Shown here piece after piece: positions 1 to 8,763 of a stretch of DNA of 64,000 nt. Position 1 is the first letter of the stretch. Each line of letters starts with the position of its first letter. The DNA is from an uncultured Chloroflexota bacterium (GTDB taxonomy: Bacteria; Chloroflexota; Chloroflexia; Thermomicrobiales; UBA6265), in contig CALGSZ010000105.1 of NCBI GenBank assembly GCA_937901745.1, positions 212,191-276,190 on the forward strand, in the 5' to 3' direction. Made by a program: the position numbers and the translations under genes. The notes under the pieces were generated by a model. That model was not told the DNA's origin. It saw only the letters and a list, made by a program, of their open reading frames with translations, and did no database searches.

Positions 1-471
1 ATTCCGGCCCAGGTGTTCTGGATGGTTGGCGTCGTCATCATCGCCGCCTGGGTGCTTTCGCAAACGCGATTCGGCTACCACGTCTACGCCACGGGCGGAA
101 ACCCGCAGGCGGCGGCGAACGCGGGCATTGATATCCGCCGCGTCAAGATCGCCTGCTTCATGATCCTCGGCGGTCTAACGGCGCTCGCATCCTGCATCTT
201 GATCGGCTGGCTGCACGGCGTCTCCCGCAATCACGGCACCGGCTACGAGCTCGATGTGATCGCCGCCGTGGTCATTGGCGGCACCTTTCTCTTCGGCGGC
301 GCGGGGAGTGTCGTCGGCACCTTTCTCGGCGCCACCATCACCGGTTTGCTCACCAACGGCCTCATCCTGCTGGGCTTCGAGCAAGACACGGAACAGATCG
401 CAAAAGGAGCCGTCATCATCCTGGCGGTGTCGCTGGACACTTGGATTCGCCGCCGCCAGCGGATCGCCTAA
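1..471 (+). CDS. Sugar ABC transporter permease, RbsC-like (5' truncated by window)
   Basis: C-terminal 156 residues of an inner-membrane permease of the BPD_transp_2 (ribose/xylose, RbsC/XylH) family; the reading frame is open to base 1, so the start lies upstream. The visible part holds the family signature around 'YATGGNPQAAANAGI' (roughly residues 25-40), where the cytoplasmic coupling region and the G-N-x-x-A-A pattern are typical, followed by four hydrophobic segments ending in the short basic tail RRRQR. It imports a pentose or related sugar together with an ATPase that is not in the window and the binding protein at 677. No ATP-binding subunit lies downstream, so it is probably encoded upstream, as is usual for this family. 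Confidence 0.9.
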   Translation: MPAQVFWMVGVVIIAAWVLSQTRFGYHVYATGGNPQAAANAGIDIRRVKIACFMILGGLTALASCILIGWLHGVSRNHGTGYELDVIAAVVIGGTFLFGGAGSVVGTFLGATITGLLTNGLILLGFEQDTEQIAKGAVIILAVSLDTWIRRRQRIA

Positions 472-676
472 CGAGGCGACGAGCCGCCCCGGAACCGGCA
501 CGCGGCTGCCGGCGGGCGGCGTCGAGAAAGGAGGTGGGGGAACGTCGCACCGGCATCGTCGCCAGCGCGGCGCGGACCGTGGCGACGCGAGCAACGGACA
601 CCGCGCGACGGAGCGCGGCCTCGTCGTTCGGCTCGTCTCTCGAGGCGAGGGGCAAGCGGAGTACAGGAGGAACACC

Positions 677-1681
677 ATGACCCTTTCACGGCGTGACGTG
701 TTCAAGCGTGGCGGAGCGCTCGGCGCTGGAGCCGCCGCCATGTCGCTCTCGTTCCCGATCCTCGGCGCCAGGGCTCAGGAAGGCACATCGCGAAAGGTCA
801 TTTTCGTCACCCACGACGACAATCCGTTCTTTGTCCCCGTCCGCTATGGCTTCGAAGAGTTCGGCCGCATGGCCGGCTGGGAGACGCAGTGGGTCGGCCC
901 CCCGCGTCACGACGAGGCGGCCACCGTGCAGTACCAGCTGGACGCGATCGCCGCGCAACCAGCCGCCGTGGGCTTCACTCGCGTCAACACCTCCATGTTC
1001 GATGAGCCTATCCGCCGAGCGCAGGAAGCCGGTATCTTCGTCATCCTCTTCAACACCGCCTCCGATGGCTACCAGGACCTCGGCGTCGCCTACGTCGGCC
1101 AGGAGTTCATCCCGGCCGGGCGGATCAGCGGCTTGCAAGCGGCGAAGCACGCGCATGAGATGACCGGGCGGACGGATGGCGTCATCGTCCTCGGCACAAT
1201 CGCTCCCGGCCACAGCGCGCTCGATCAGCGGATGGAAGGCGCGCGCCAGGGCATCGCGGAGTACAACGAGCAGAACGGCACGAACTTCACGACCGAGGAC
1301 CTGACGACCTCGACCGACCAGGCCGAGGCGATCGCCCGGATCGACGCCAAGTACACCGAGCTGGGCGACAATATGGTCGGCTTCGCTTCCGCGGATTATG
1401 TCCACTGGTTCGCCGGTCTCTGGATCGAGCAGAAGGGACTCCAAGGAAAGATCGCGAATGGTGGATTCGACCTCGTGCCCGGAGTCCTCGACGCCATCAA
1501 GAACGGCACCGCCCAGTGGTCGATTGCGCAGAATCCGTACGCCCAGGGCTGGGTGACCAGCGCGCTCATCCACATGGCCATCGAGCACAACTACCCGCCG
1601 TTCGACTACGACACCGGCGCTGAAGTCGTGGACGCCACGAATATCGACATGGTGATCGAACGCGAGGCGAAGTTCACGTAG
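677..1681 (+). CDS. Sugar ABC transporter substrate-binding protein (periplasmic-binding-protein-1 fold), Tat-exported
   Basis: 334-residue solute-binding protein of the RbsB/Peripla_BP_4 type. The start ATG at 677 follows AGGAGG (666-671); an upstream in-frame extension has no coding character. The N-terminus carries a twin-arginine signal, SRRDVFKRGG, then a hydrophobic Ala/Gly stretch ending in ARAQ, so export by Tat is likely. The mature part shows the two-lobed family pattern: 'VIFVTHDDNPFFVPVRYGFEE' at the first strand-helix, 'YVGQEF' at the hinge and 'GFASAD...NGGFDLVPGVLDAIKNG' in the second lobe. It probably binds a sugar for the permease encoded just upstream (205-bp gap). The ligand cannot be told from sequence. 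Confidence 0.92.
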   Translation: MTLSRRDVFKRGGALGAGAAAMSLSFPILGARAQEGTSRKVIFVTHDDNPFFVPVRYGFEEFGRMAGWETQWVGPPRHDEAATVQYQLDAIAAQPAAVGFTRVNTSMFDEPIRRAQEAGIFVILFNTASDGYQDLGVAYVGQEFIPAGRISGLQAAKHAHEMTGRTDGVIVLGTIAPGHSALDQRMEGARQGIAEYNEQNGTNFTTEDLTTSTDQAEAIARIDAKYTELGDNMVGFASADYVHWFAGLWIEQKGLQGKIANGGFDLVPGVLDAIKNGTAQWSIAQNPYAQGWVTSALIHMAIEHNYPPFDYDTGAEVVDATNIDMVIEREAKFT

Positions 1682-1696
1682 TAGCGTTCCCTCGAC

Positions 1697-1837
1697 CCTG
1701 CCCCCTCCCTCATCCGGGGAGGGGGCTCACAATCGTGGCGCGCGTTTGCGTATCCGGAGAGAATTGCGAACCATGTGAGAGATGTTGGCTAGCAGAGCCA
1801 TCCCCTTCTCCGCGGGGAGAGGGGCAGGGGGTGAGGG
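1697..1837. repeat. G/C-run inverted-repeat intergenic element (REP/MITE-like)
   Basis: The gap between the binding protein and the next gene is bounded by two C-run/G-run hairpins: CCCCTCCC...GGGGAGGGGG near 1702-1728 and CCCCTTCTCC-GC-GGGGAGAGGGG near 1802-1824, the latter followed by CAGGGGGTGAGGG. The outer ends are related as inverted copies (CCCTGCCCCCTCCC at the left, the complement of GGGGCAGGGGGTGAGGG at the right). A related motif occurs at 59702-59762. This looks like a dispersed intergenic repeat rather than a terminator alone. Confidence 0.55.
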
Positions 1838-3049
1838 GTGAAGGTCACGAAGATCGAGACGCTGCGGCTTGGTGAATTTCCCAACCTGATCTGGGTTCTG
1901 GTTCACACCGACGAGGGCATTACCGGCCTTGGGGAAACGTTCTTTGGCGCGCAGGCTGTCGAGGCCTACGTGCATGAGTCGGTCGCGCCCTACTTGCTCG
2001 GCAAGGACCCGCTCCAGATTGACCGCCACGCTCGCGGGCTCTACGGCTATCTCGGGTATCGCTCGACCGGTGTCGAGATGCGTGGCAATTCCGCGATCGA
2101 CATCGCCCTGTGGGACATCTTCGGGCAGGCTACCAGGCAGCCGATCTACCAGCTCCTCGGCGGACTGACCCGCGAGCGCATCCGCATCTACAACACTTGC
2201 GCCGGGTACCGCTATGTCCGCAACCGTCCGGCGCAGCTCGTCGACAACTGGGGCTTGCCGACCGACGAGCCCGAAGGGCCTTACGAGGACCTGGACGCGT
2301 TCCTCCACCGCGCCGATGAGCTAGCGCTTAGCCTGCGCGAGCAGGGCATCACCGGCATGAAGATCTGGCCCTTCGATCCCTATGCCGAGGCAAGCGGCGG
2401 GATGGACATCTCGGCGCGCGATCTCGACAAGGCGCTCGAGCCGTTCCGCAAGATTCGCATGGCCGTCGGGCTCGACATGGACATCATGGTCGAGTTCCAC
2501 TCCCTCTGGAATCTGCCCACGGCGATCAAGATTGCCCGCGCGCTCGAAGAGTTCCAGCCATACTGGTTCGAGGACCCGCTGAAGGCGGATAACATTGACG
2601 CGCTTGCCGCGTACGCTGCCTCGACAGATGTGCCGACGACGGTCAGCGAGACGCTCGCCACGCGCTGGTCGTTCCGGGAGGTGCTGGAGCAGGGCGCGGC
2701 GCGGATCATCATGCTCGACCTGAGCTGGGTCGGCGGCATCTCCGAGGCAAAGAAGATCGCCTCGATGGCTGAGGCGTATCAGCTCCCTGTCGCGCCCCAC
2801 GACTGCACCGGTCCGGTCGTGCTGATGGCCTCGATGCACCTCTCCCTCAATGCGCCGAACGCGCTAATCCAGGAGACAGTGCGCGCCTACTACACCGGCT
2901 GGTACACGGAGCTCGTGACCGACTTGCCGCGGATCGAGAACGGCTATGCCTCGCTGCCGCCGACGCCTGGCCTCGGCACGCGCCTCCTGCCCGGACTGGA
3001 GAAGCGGCCAGACGCGGTCGTTCGCGTGAGCGATCTCGCGTCCGTCTGA
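1838..3049 (+). CDS. Mandelate racemase/muconate lactonizing enzyme family protein (probable sugar-acid dehydratase)
   Basis: 403-residue enolase-superfamily enzyme, expected to abstract a proton alpha to a carboxylate, probably dehydrating a sugar acid. The N-terminal capping domain ends with 'SAIDIALWDIFGQATRQPIYQLLGG'. In the barrel I see KIW after 'GITGM', then the three metal-ligand strands MVEFHSLW, WFEDPLK and VSETLATR, and a barrel His in APHDCTGP, the arrangement of the acid-sugar dehydratase groups. The start is GTG 1838, with the purine-rich end of the preceding repeat supplying the ribosome site. Its neighbours (sugar importer upstream, GATase1-like protein downstream) favour a role in sugar or sugar-acid catabolism. 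Substrate not assignable. Confidence 0.88.
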   Translation: MKVTKIETLRLGEFPNLIWVLVHTDEGITGLGETFFGAQAVEAYVHESVAPYLLGKDPLQIDRHARGLYGYLGYRSTGVEMRGNSAIDIALWDIFGQATRQPIYQLLGGLTRERIRIYNTCAGYRYVRNRPAQLVDNWGLPTDEPEGPYEDLDAFLHRADELALSLREQGITGMKIWPFDPYAEASGGMDISARDLDKALEPFRKIRMAVGLDMDIMVEFHSLWNLPTAIKIARALEEFQPYWFEDPLKADNIDALAAYAASTDVPTTVSETLATRWSFREVLEQGAARIIMLDLSWVGGISEAKKIASMAEAYQLPVAPHDCTGPVVLMASMHLSLNAPNALIQETVRAYYTGWYTELVTDLPRIENGYASLPPTPGLGTRLLPGLEKRPDAVVRVSDLASV

Positions 3050-3105
3050 CGGACAAGGCGCGTAGCGCGCTTCCGGCTCTATTCGAATCGCTAGAGATAC
3101 GCACC

Positions 3106-3136
3106 GGAGCTGTACGATGGTCGACCGTACAGCTCC
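3106..3136. terminator. Perfect 11-bp inverted repeat (terminator or operator)
   Basis: GGAGCTGTACG (3106-3116) and CGTACAGCTCC (3126-3136) form a perfect 11-bp stem with a 9-nt loop between the enolase-family gene and the GATase1-like gene. There is no T-run after it, so it may be a processing hairpin or a protein-binding palindrome rather than an intrinsic terminator. Confidence 0.5.
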
Positions 3137-3170
3137 TTCGGTCTCTCATGAGCCCGGAGGGTAATTTCAC

Positions 3171-3932
3171 ATGCCGGTCAATGTCCTCTACATCGGCGAC
3201 TCGGAAACGGTGATCAGCCGCTACGCGGTGGGCGCCGACGTCTTCGAGCAGGCGTACTTCAACGACAACGGGCGATACCTGCGCAACGCGCTCGCCGACC
3301 ATCCGGAGATTCGCGTCCGACACATCGTCCCCGCGGCTGTGCCCCAGGAATTCCCGGCGAGCGACCGTGAACTCAACGCCTACGATGTCGTCATCTTCAG
3401 CGACGTCGGCTACAACTCGATGATCTTCTACCCGGGCTTGACGCCGCCGTACGAGTACCCGCTGGGACCGGACCGCTGCCAGATGGTCGCCGACTTCGTT
3501 ACGCGGGGCGGCGGATTCATCATGGTCGGCGGCTATCTCTCATTTGCCGGCTTCAACGGCATCGCCCGCTATCACGGGACAGTCATCGAGGAGATCCTGC
3601 CGGTCACAATCGCTCCCCACGATGACCGGGTGGAAGTGGTCGCAGGCTTCCGCTTTGAGATGGTCGATCCGGAGCATCCTGTGGTGGCCGGGCTCCATTG
3701 GGACAATGCGCGCTTCACACTCTGTGGCTACAACCGCGTCACGCTCAAGCCGGGCGCCCACCTCATCGCCCGGCGCGGCGACGATCCCATCATCGCGACC
3801 GGCTCTCACGGAAAGGGCCGCACCGCTATCTTCGCGTCAGACTTCGCTCCCCATTGGGCTGGCGACTTCGTGCGCTGGGAGGAGTATCCGCGCTTCTGGG
3901 CACAGATGCTGACCTGGCTCGCCGGGCGCTGA
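3171..3932 (+). CDS. GATase1-like domain protein (putative glutamine-amidotransferase fold, ThuA-like)
   Basis: 253-residue cytoplasmic protein of the GATase1-like group (class I amidotransferase/ThuA fold). Visible features: an opening strand NVLYIGDSE, 'YDVVIFSDVGYNSM' in place of the usual nucleophile-elbow region, 'DFVTRGGGFIMVGGYLSFAG' (the typical Gly-rich strand-turn), and a C-terminal 'GKGRTAIFASDFAPHW' strand common in this group. No canonical Cys-His-Glu triad is evident, so amidotransferase activity is doubtful. The start ATG follows GGAGG about 10 nt upstream. It is co-directional with the dehydratase and probably belongs to the same sugar-catabolism unit. Function otherwise unknown. 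Confidence 0.8.
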   Translation: MPVNVLYIGDSETVISRYAVGADVFEQAYFNDNGRYLRNALADHPEIRVRHIVPAAVPQEFPASDRELNAYDVVIFSDVGYNSMIFYPGLTPPYEYPLGPDRCQMVADFVTRGGGFIMVGGYLSFAGFNGIARYHGTVIEEILPVTIAPHDDRVEVVAGFRFEMVDPEHPVVAGLHWDNARFTLCGYNRVTLKPGAHLIARRGDDPIIATGSHGKGRTAIFASDFAPHWAGDFVRWEEYPRFWAQMLTWLAGR

Positions 3933-3955
3933 CTTCGGCAGGGCGATCCTGTCTC

Positions 3956-6469
3956 TCAGTCGTCCCAATCGATCCGGAGGTAGGCCTCGTAGATCTGGCG
4001 AGTGCGAGGCGCGGCATAGGAGACTCCCTCACCGGACGACTCGACCATCACGACTGAGGCGATCCTGGCGCGGCCGCCATACGGCCCGAACGCGGCGAAC
4101 CACGAGTGCGGCTTCTCCGCCTTGTTGAGCTGATTCTGCGCCGTCCCCGTCTTGCCAGCGATCGGCCAGTCGAAATCGCCGAAGACTTGCGCCGAGCCGA
4201 CGCCCCAGGGATTGCTCGTCTGATCCCGCAAAGCGGAGCGGATCTCCTCCAGGTTCTCCGGGGAGATCGGCAACTCGCCGAGCACCCGGCGCTTGCCGAC
4301 GCGCGTCTGCGTGCCATCGGCGTCGCGGGTGAACTCGACGATGAACGGCTGCAGGAGCGTGCCTCCATTGGCGATGGCCGCGTAGGCGTTCGCCATCTGC
4401 AGCGGCGTCGCCTCCAGATACCCCTGCCCGATCGCCAAGTTGACCGCATCCCCGTGCGCCCAGTAGTCGTTCAGGGTGTCGAGCTTCCACTGCGGATCGG
4501 GCACGATCCCCGAGATTTCTTGCAGGTACGGAATGTTGGTCGGCGCGCCGAGCCCGAACGCCTTCGCCATGTCCGGCAGGAACTGGCTGTCTTCCCGGTC
4601 GAGCTCATAGCCGAGCTGATAGAAGACCGTATTGCAGGATCTGACGAGCGCGTTGTGCAGCGTCAGCACGCCCTGCGGGCCCGTGCCGTACTCGTAGGTC
4701 CAGTCGCGGAAGACGGTGTCGGTTCCGGGGATACTCCATTCCTGCGGGCAATCAATCTCGCTCTGGCCGGTGTAGCCGAGATGCTCCATCGCGGCGGCCA
4801 TCGTGATCACCTTGAAGATGGAACCGGTCGGATAGGCAGCCTGGGTCGCCCGGTTCAGCAATGGCCGCTGCCGCTCGCTGAAGATGTACTTTGCGTCCTC
4901 CTCGGTCAGTCCCTTGACGAAGACGTTCGGATCGAAGGTCGGGTGGCTGACCAGCGCGAGAACCGCGCCGTTGCGCGGATCGAGGACGACGGCGCTGCCC
5001 CGCACGTTCCCCATTGCCTCGTGGACCGCCTGCTGTAGGCGGATATCGATCGTCAGCACCAGGTCCTTCGCCGGGACAGGCTGTCGCTTGGCGATCACGT
5101 GGCGCTCCGCCCGCGTCGAACACTCCACGACGCGCAGCCGCGCTCCCGGCTTGCCGGTTAGCAGGTCGTTCGCCGCCGCCTCTACCCCGGCGCGGCCAAT
5201 CACGTCCGTCTCGGAGAGCCGCCCCTCGGTGTCCGCCGCCAGGTCCTCGGCGGTCACGGCCTGGATGTAGCCAGTCACGTGCGCCGCAACCTCACCGTAG
5301 GGGTAGATCCGCGCCGTCTTGTCGCGCACGGCCACGCCCGGCAGCTGCGAGAGGCCGTTGAGGATGCGCTGCTCCATCGGCTCGGGAAGATCGGTGATCG
5401 GGACGAACCAGTCCGGATTCGCGTCCTTGTAGCGCGCCTTGATGTCCTCGACGCTGACACCGACCAGCCGGCTCAGCGCCCGGACTTCCGCCTCCTCGTC
5501 CTCGAAGTTCTTCGGGATCACGCCCACTTCGTTGACGATGCCGTCGTAGGCGAGCACCTCACCGTTGCGGTCGAGGATCGAGCCGCGCTTGACGGTATCG
5601 ACCGTGAAGTCGATGCAGCCATCATCGAGGTCCTTGAAGATGAGCGAAGGCGTCCAGGCCACCTTCCAGCCGTCCGCCTCCCAGCGCAGCGGAACCCGGT
5701 TGTCCTCCTCGTACGTTCCGATCTTGCTCGATTCCATGACGACGTGGACGGGCACGACCGTCTCGAGATCGGGCTCGCCCGTGGGCGTCATGGTCACCTT
5801 GGTAAGTCCAGCTTCCTGGGCGATGCCTTGGTAACGCCCGACGAAGTAATCACGCGCAAGCTGCCGCTGTTCCTCCGGCGATAGCGCGTCAAAGCCTTCG
5901 GCGTTGCCGTGCTCCTCGGCGTAGACCTGGCGCGCGAGCGTCTGCCAGGACTCAGTCGAGATCAGCTCGAACATGCCATCGTAATCCGCCGCCGCCCACC
6001 GCTTCGCCCATTGCTCGACGACTTCGTCAATCGATTCGGCCATGTCGGCGGCTGGCGAAGGCGAGGCTGGTGGTTCGTCTGACTCCTCGGGCTCCTCCGC
6101 GTCGGTTTCAGCCTGCGCGGCGGAGACTGCCTCGTCCTCAGGCGTCTCCTCCGAGCCGGACATCGGGTCAGGTTCCGATGGAGCCGTGGCGGTCTCATCC
6201 GCTGGGCCTTCAGTTGTCTCTGTTGTCGGCGTGGGCTCGGGAGCCGTCGTCGGTGTCGGAGACGCGCTCGCAACCGCGGGTTGGGTCGCCTCTGGCTCCG
6301 ATCTACCAATGCGCTGGAGTCCGGCTGCTTCGAGGAGACGATCGGTAGACGCGCCGCTCAGGATCCAAGCGGCGAAAAGGATCCCGGCGAGCACGATCAG
6401 CGCGGCAACGACCCACGGCCACCGGGCCGGACGCTCCTGTGCGGCGTAGATCGAATGATATCGAGACAC
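3956..6469 (-). CDS. Class B penicillin-binding protein (peptidoglycan D,D-transpeptidase) with NTF2-like domain
   Basis: 837-residue membrane-anchored cell-wall transpeptidase that crosslinks peptidoglycan outside the membrane. Order: cytoplasmic tail, one TM anchor (about 17-38), a long Pro/Thr/Glu-rich acidic linker (about 45-145), an NTF2-like MecA-N type domain (about 150-265), a dimerisation region beginning 'KRGSILDRNGEVLA' (about 290), and the transpeptidase domain. The catalytic motifs are intact: SIFK (Ser nucleophile, about 545), SCN (SxN motif) in 'VRSCNTVFY', and KTGT in 'IAGKTGTAQN' (about 770). The MecA-N type domain is usual in monoderm PBP2a/PBP3-like enzymes. The start is GTG at 6469; the gene is convergent with 3171-3932 (23-bp gap). 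Confidence 0.93.
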   Translation of the reverse strand: MSRYHSIYAAQERPARWPWVVAALIVLAGILFAAWILSGASTDRLLEAAGLQRIGRSEPEATQPAVASASPTPTTAPEPTPTTETTEGPADETATAPSEPDPMSGSEETPEDEAVSAAQAETDAEEPEESDEPPASPSPAADMAESIDEVVEQWAKRWAAADYDGMFELISTESWQTLARQVYAEEHGNAEGFDALSPEEQRQLARDYFVGRYQGIAQEAGLTKVTMTPTGEPDLETVVPVHVVMESSKIGTYEEDNRVPLRWEADGWKVAWTPSLIFKDLDDGCIDFTVDTVKRGSILDRNGEVLAYDGIVNEVGVIPKNFEDEEAEVRALSRLVGVSVEDIKARYKDANPDWFVPITDLPEPMEQRILNGLSQLPGVAVRDKTARIYPYGEVAAHVTGYIQAVTAEDLAADTEGRLSETDVIGRAGVEAAANDLLTGKPGARLRVVECSTRAERHVIAKRQPVPAKDLVLTIDIRLQQAVHEAMGNVRGSAVVLDPRNGAVLALVSHPTFDPNVFVKGLTEEDAKYIFSERQRPLLNRATQAAYPTGSIFKVITMAAAMEHLGYTGQSEIDCPQEWSIPGTDTVFRDWTYEYGTGPQGVLTLHNALVRSCNTVFYQLGYELDREDSQFLPDMAKAFGLGAPTNIPYLQEISGIVPDPQWKLDTLNDYWAHGDAVNLAIGQGYLEATPLQMANAYAAIANGGTLLQPFIVEFTRDADGTQTRVGKRRVLGELPISPENLEEIRSALRDQTSNPWGVGSAQVFGDFDWPIAGKTGTAQNQLNKAEKPHSWFAAFGPYGGRARIASVVMVESSGEGVSYAAPRTRQIYEAYLRIDWDD

Positions 6470-6940
6470 CCGGGATCGTCCCCTCCCACGCGGGAAAGTT
6501 GGGATCGCGACCTGCGACGTGCGGGAGGTCTAGGGCGGGGCGCCGAGAACGCGCAGCGCGCTCCGTTGCTCATCATGCTGCCAGCCGGCCCGACGATCGT
6601 CAAGGCACCCCGGTGGCATGCGCGACACGCATGCACGGGCGTCCCCCCAGGCCCGCATTAACTTGAACGATGACCCAGTCTTGGCGGTTTCATCCGTTGC
6701 CAGCGCTTAGGCTGGCGGGGCGCACACTTGTGATGTGGGCTACCGCTCGCGTGGTGGTCGCCCGTGGGTGAACTGAAACCGATGCATGCAACGATGCGCC
6801 TTCTATACTAGAGCCTGTTGAGGGCCAACGCGGACGGATCGCCGTCTGACGTGCGATTGCGATTTTCATCGTCGGGCACGTCGAGCGGCGTGAGCGGCTC
6901 TTTTGGATATGAGCGGGAATGCGGGATGAAGGAGAAGGGG
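6470..6940. other. Divergent intergenic region between PBP and sortase genes
   Basis: About 470 bp with no convincing gene. It should hold promoters for both flanking genes. On the plus strand TATACT (6804-6809) is a plausible -10 for the sortase, but no good -35 is seen at 16-18 bp. A small inverted repeat, CCAGCG-CTTAGG-CTGG, lies near 6699-6714. I see no tRNA or recognisable riboswitch. Confidence 0.5.
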
Positions 6941-7594
6941 ATGGCGGTGGAACCTGCTACGCGGCCACGGGTGGGACGCGGGCTGGGCGTGCTGGCGCTC
7001 TTGTTGCTCGTGCTGTGCGCCGCTCCACTCGTGAGCGCCCAGGAGCGAGTGACGCCGAGCGAGCTTGGCGAGCCTCCGACGACTGGCACGCTGCGGCCGG
7101 GACCGATCGGTCTCGATCCGCGCCCGTTCCGCGTGATCGGCGTCCGCCCGGTCGCGATCCGCATCGAGAAAGCGAACGTGGACGCCCCGGTCGAGGAGCA
7201 AGAGATCATTGACGGGGTCATGCAGGACCCATCCGGCCCATTCGTCGTCTCGTGGTACAAGGAGACGGGCCGTCTCGGTGAGCAGCACAACATCGTGATG
7301 GCCGGACATCTCGACTACTGGGATGTCGGCGCCGCCGTCTTCTACGAGGTGTGGAAGCTCGAGGAAGGCGACGTCATCGAGGTCGTCGGCGAGGACGACA
7401 AGACGTATCGCTACGCGGTCGAGTGGGTCAAGAGCTACAAGGTGGCCGAGCTGGGAGCGAAAGCCGTCCAAGAGATCGTCGGCAGGACCAGCGAGGAGAA
7501 GCTGACGCTCATCACCTGCGGTGGCCCGTTCGACTACGAGCGGGGCGAGTACCTGGAGCGGATCGTCGTTCGCGCTGAGCGCATCAACGATTAG
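6941..7594 (+). CDS. Sortase family protein (cysteine transpeptidase)
   Basis: 217-residue exported sortase. The chosen ATG 6941 follows AAGGAG at 6-nt spacing; another in-frame ATG is at 6926. Residues about 14-38 form a signal anchor (long Leu run, then VSAQ). The catalytic set is visible: His in 'VMAGHLDYW' (about 120), Cys in the TLITC motif (TLxTC, about 190) and the late Arg in 'YLERIVVRA'. Sortases cut an LPxTG-like signal and attach the protein to peptidoglycan; a candidate substrate with LPDTG is encoded 5 kb away (12783-15029). The downstream hairpin at 7629-7673 ends the unit. Class (E/F/D-like) is not determined. Confidence 0.9.
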   Translation: MAVEPATRPRVGRGLGVLALLLLVLCAAPLVSAQERVTPSELGEPPTTGTLRPGPIGLDPRPFRVIGVRPVAIRIEKANVDAPVEEQEIIDGVMQDPSGPFVVSWYKETGRLGEQHNIVMAGHLDYWDVGAAVFYEVWKLEEGDVIEVVGEDDKTYRYAVEWVKSYKVAELGAKAVQEIVGRTSEEKLTLITCGGPFDYERGEYLERIVVRAERIND

Positions 7595-7628
7595 CGCGCC
7601 AGTTGTTTTCTCCCGCAAGGACGGAATT

Positions 7629-7673
7629 GCCGGCCCGCCAATGCTCCCTGAACCGGGGAGTGGGCGGGCCGGC
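7629..7673. terminator. Strong hairpin between convergent genes
   Basis: GCCGGCCCGCC (7629-7639) pairs perfectly with GGCGGGCCGGC (7663-7673); the loop adds an inner CTCCC/GGGAG stem. It lies between the sortase gene (plus) and the gene ending at 7738 (minus) and probably acts as a bidirectional terminator, although there is no T-run. Confidence 0.6.
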
Positions 7674-7737
7674 GCCATTTGAGCGGTCGTCTTGGATCTA
7701 CTCCCGACGAGCGATCGCTTAGCTCCAGGGACTCGGT

Positions 7738-8154
7738 CTACTCCTCGTCGTCTTCGTCTTCGCAGAAGAGGACGCTCTTGGCCAGCGCATACGGGTCGTA
7801 ATCGGCATCGGAGTCCGGGTCAAACCAGTCGAAGAGATACTCCATATTCGAGCCCATCGAGACGCTGACTTCCGACCAGCTCTCGTAGACCGCCTCGAAG
7901 TCGAGCTCGACGCCCTCGATCACGCCTGGATTGCGCACATAGCGCACCGCCGGATGCGGGAACTCATCGTAGCCGGCAAGCACGCCGAGAAATTGCATGA
8001 GATCGTCGAACCGTTTCCGTGCCTGCTCCTCGCTGTGAGCGACGATCTCGAAGGTGTTTCGTATCCGGTAGACCTTGTACGATTTTGGCCAGTCCTTCGC
8101 CTCGCCTTCGAATTCCTTATGAAGATTGCGAATGTCTTCGAGTGGATCGCCCAT
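7738..8154 (-). CDS. Hypothetical acidic protein
   Basis: 138-residue soluble protein that I do not recognise. The start ATG 8154 is preceded by a GGGGAGAGGG run that can serve as ribosome site. The N-terminal half is mixed alpha/beta ('SYKVYRIRNTFEIVAHSEEQARKRFDDLM'), the centre has 'FPHPAVRYVRNP', and the C-terminus is strongly acidic (DPDSDADYDPYA, ending EDEDDEE). There is no signal peptide or membrane segment. It is flanked by a convergent sortase gene and a co-directional ArsR-type gene about 160 bp upstream, which gives no clear functional hint. Confidence 0.7.
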   Translation of the reverse strand: MGDPLEDIRNLHKEFEGEAKDWPKSYKVYRIRNTFEIVAHSEEQARKRFDDLMQFLGVLAGYDEFPHPAVRYVRNPGVIEGVELDFEAVYESWSEVSVSMGSNMEYLFDWFDPDSDADYDPYALAKSVLFCEDEDDEE

Positions 8155-8240
8155 GCCCTCTCCCCTGGCTAGCCATGCCGCGTCACATCACGAGATTCAC
8201 CTGTTAGTTAAACGCTGGAAAAATGGCATAGTGAGGCGCG

Positions 8241-8262
8241 GCCGGGCGACGCTGAGCCCGGC
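8241..8262 (-). terminator. Hairpin downstream of the ArsR-type gene
   Basis: GCCGGGC (8241-8247) and GCCCGGC (8256-8262) form a 7-bp stem. On the minus strand it follows the ArsR-type gene by about 50 nt, with a T5 run roughly 20 nt further on. A weak terminator candidate. Confidence 0.35.
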
Positions 8263-8311
8263 TCGCCTTGTCTTTGCCTAGAGGGAAAGCTCAATCCGGG
8301 ACTGCCGGCGG

Positions 8312-8689
8312 TTACACCTCAGACATTACCCGCTCCGACCGTTGGGGCAGCTCGCCATACGACACGACGCGACGCGCCGCGCCATAGGCCGCTTCCGGCG
8401 GCAGCGGGCCGGGCTGCAACAGCCCAATGATCGGCTCCACGTAGGCTGCCCAAGCATCGGGATCGAGCGAATAGAAGACCCACTGCGCGTCCCGCCGCGC
8501 CCGCACCAGCCCGAGCGCGCGCAACTTGCCCAGGTGGTAGGAGATCAGCGGCTGCGGGACACACAGCTGCGAGATCAGATCCCCAACGCAGCACTCGGAT
8601 TGCATTAGCGCGCGGATGATTCGGAGCCGATTTCGATCGCCGAGGAACTTGAGCGCCGCGACAGCCCGGTCGATGTTTCCGTCCTCCAT
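8312..8689 (-). CDS. ArsR/SmtB-family transcriptional regulator
   Basis: 125-residue winged-helix repressor. Start ATG 8689 is preceded by GGGAGG on the minus strand; the frame runs further upstream but without coding character. 'FLGDRNRLRIIRALMQSECCVGDL' is the classical ArsR N-terminal part, with 'CVPQPLISYHLGKLRALGLV' as recognition helix (about 43-62) and 'WVFYSLDPDA' as the wing. The metal-site position that reads ELCVCDL in arsenic sensors is SECCVGDL here, with Cys33, Cys34 and Cys43, so a thiol-based metal(loid) or redox response is possible, but the geometry differs from type-I ArsR. No arsenic-resistance gene is adjacent. Confidence 0.88.
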   Translation of the reverse strand: MEDGNIDRAVAALKFLGDRNRLRIIRALMQSECCVGDLISQLCVPQPLISYHLGKLRALGLVRARRDAQWVFYSLDPDAWAAYVEPIIGLLQPGPLPPEAAYGAARRVVSYGELPQRSERVMSEV

Positions 8690-8763
8690 ATGCCTCCCTG
8701 TACAGCCAACACCCCAATCCCCAGATGGGCCGCCGCGACCGGGATGGTTTCGCCAACACCCCG

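Noticed and set aside
3061..3105. ATTCGAATC in the gap before 3171, resembling a tRNA T-loop
   Set aside because: No acceptor, D or anticodon stems can be folded around it.
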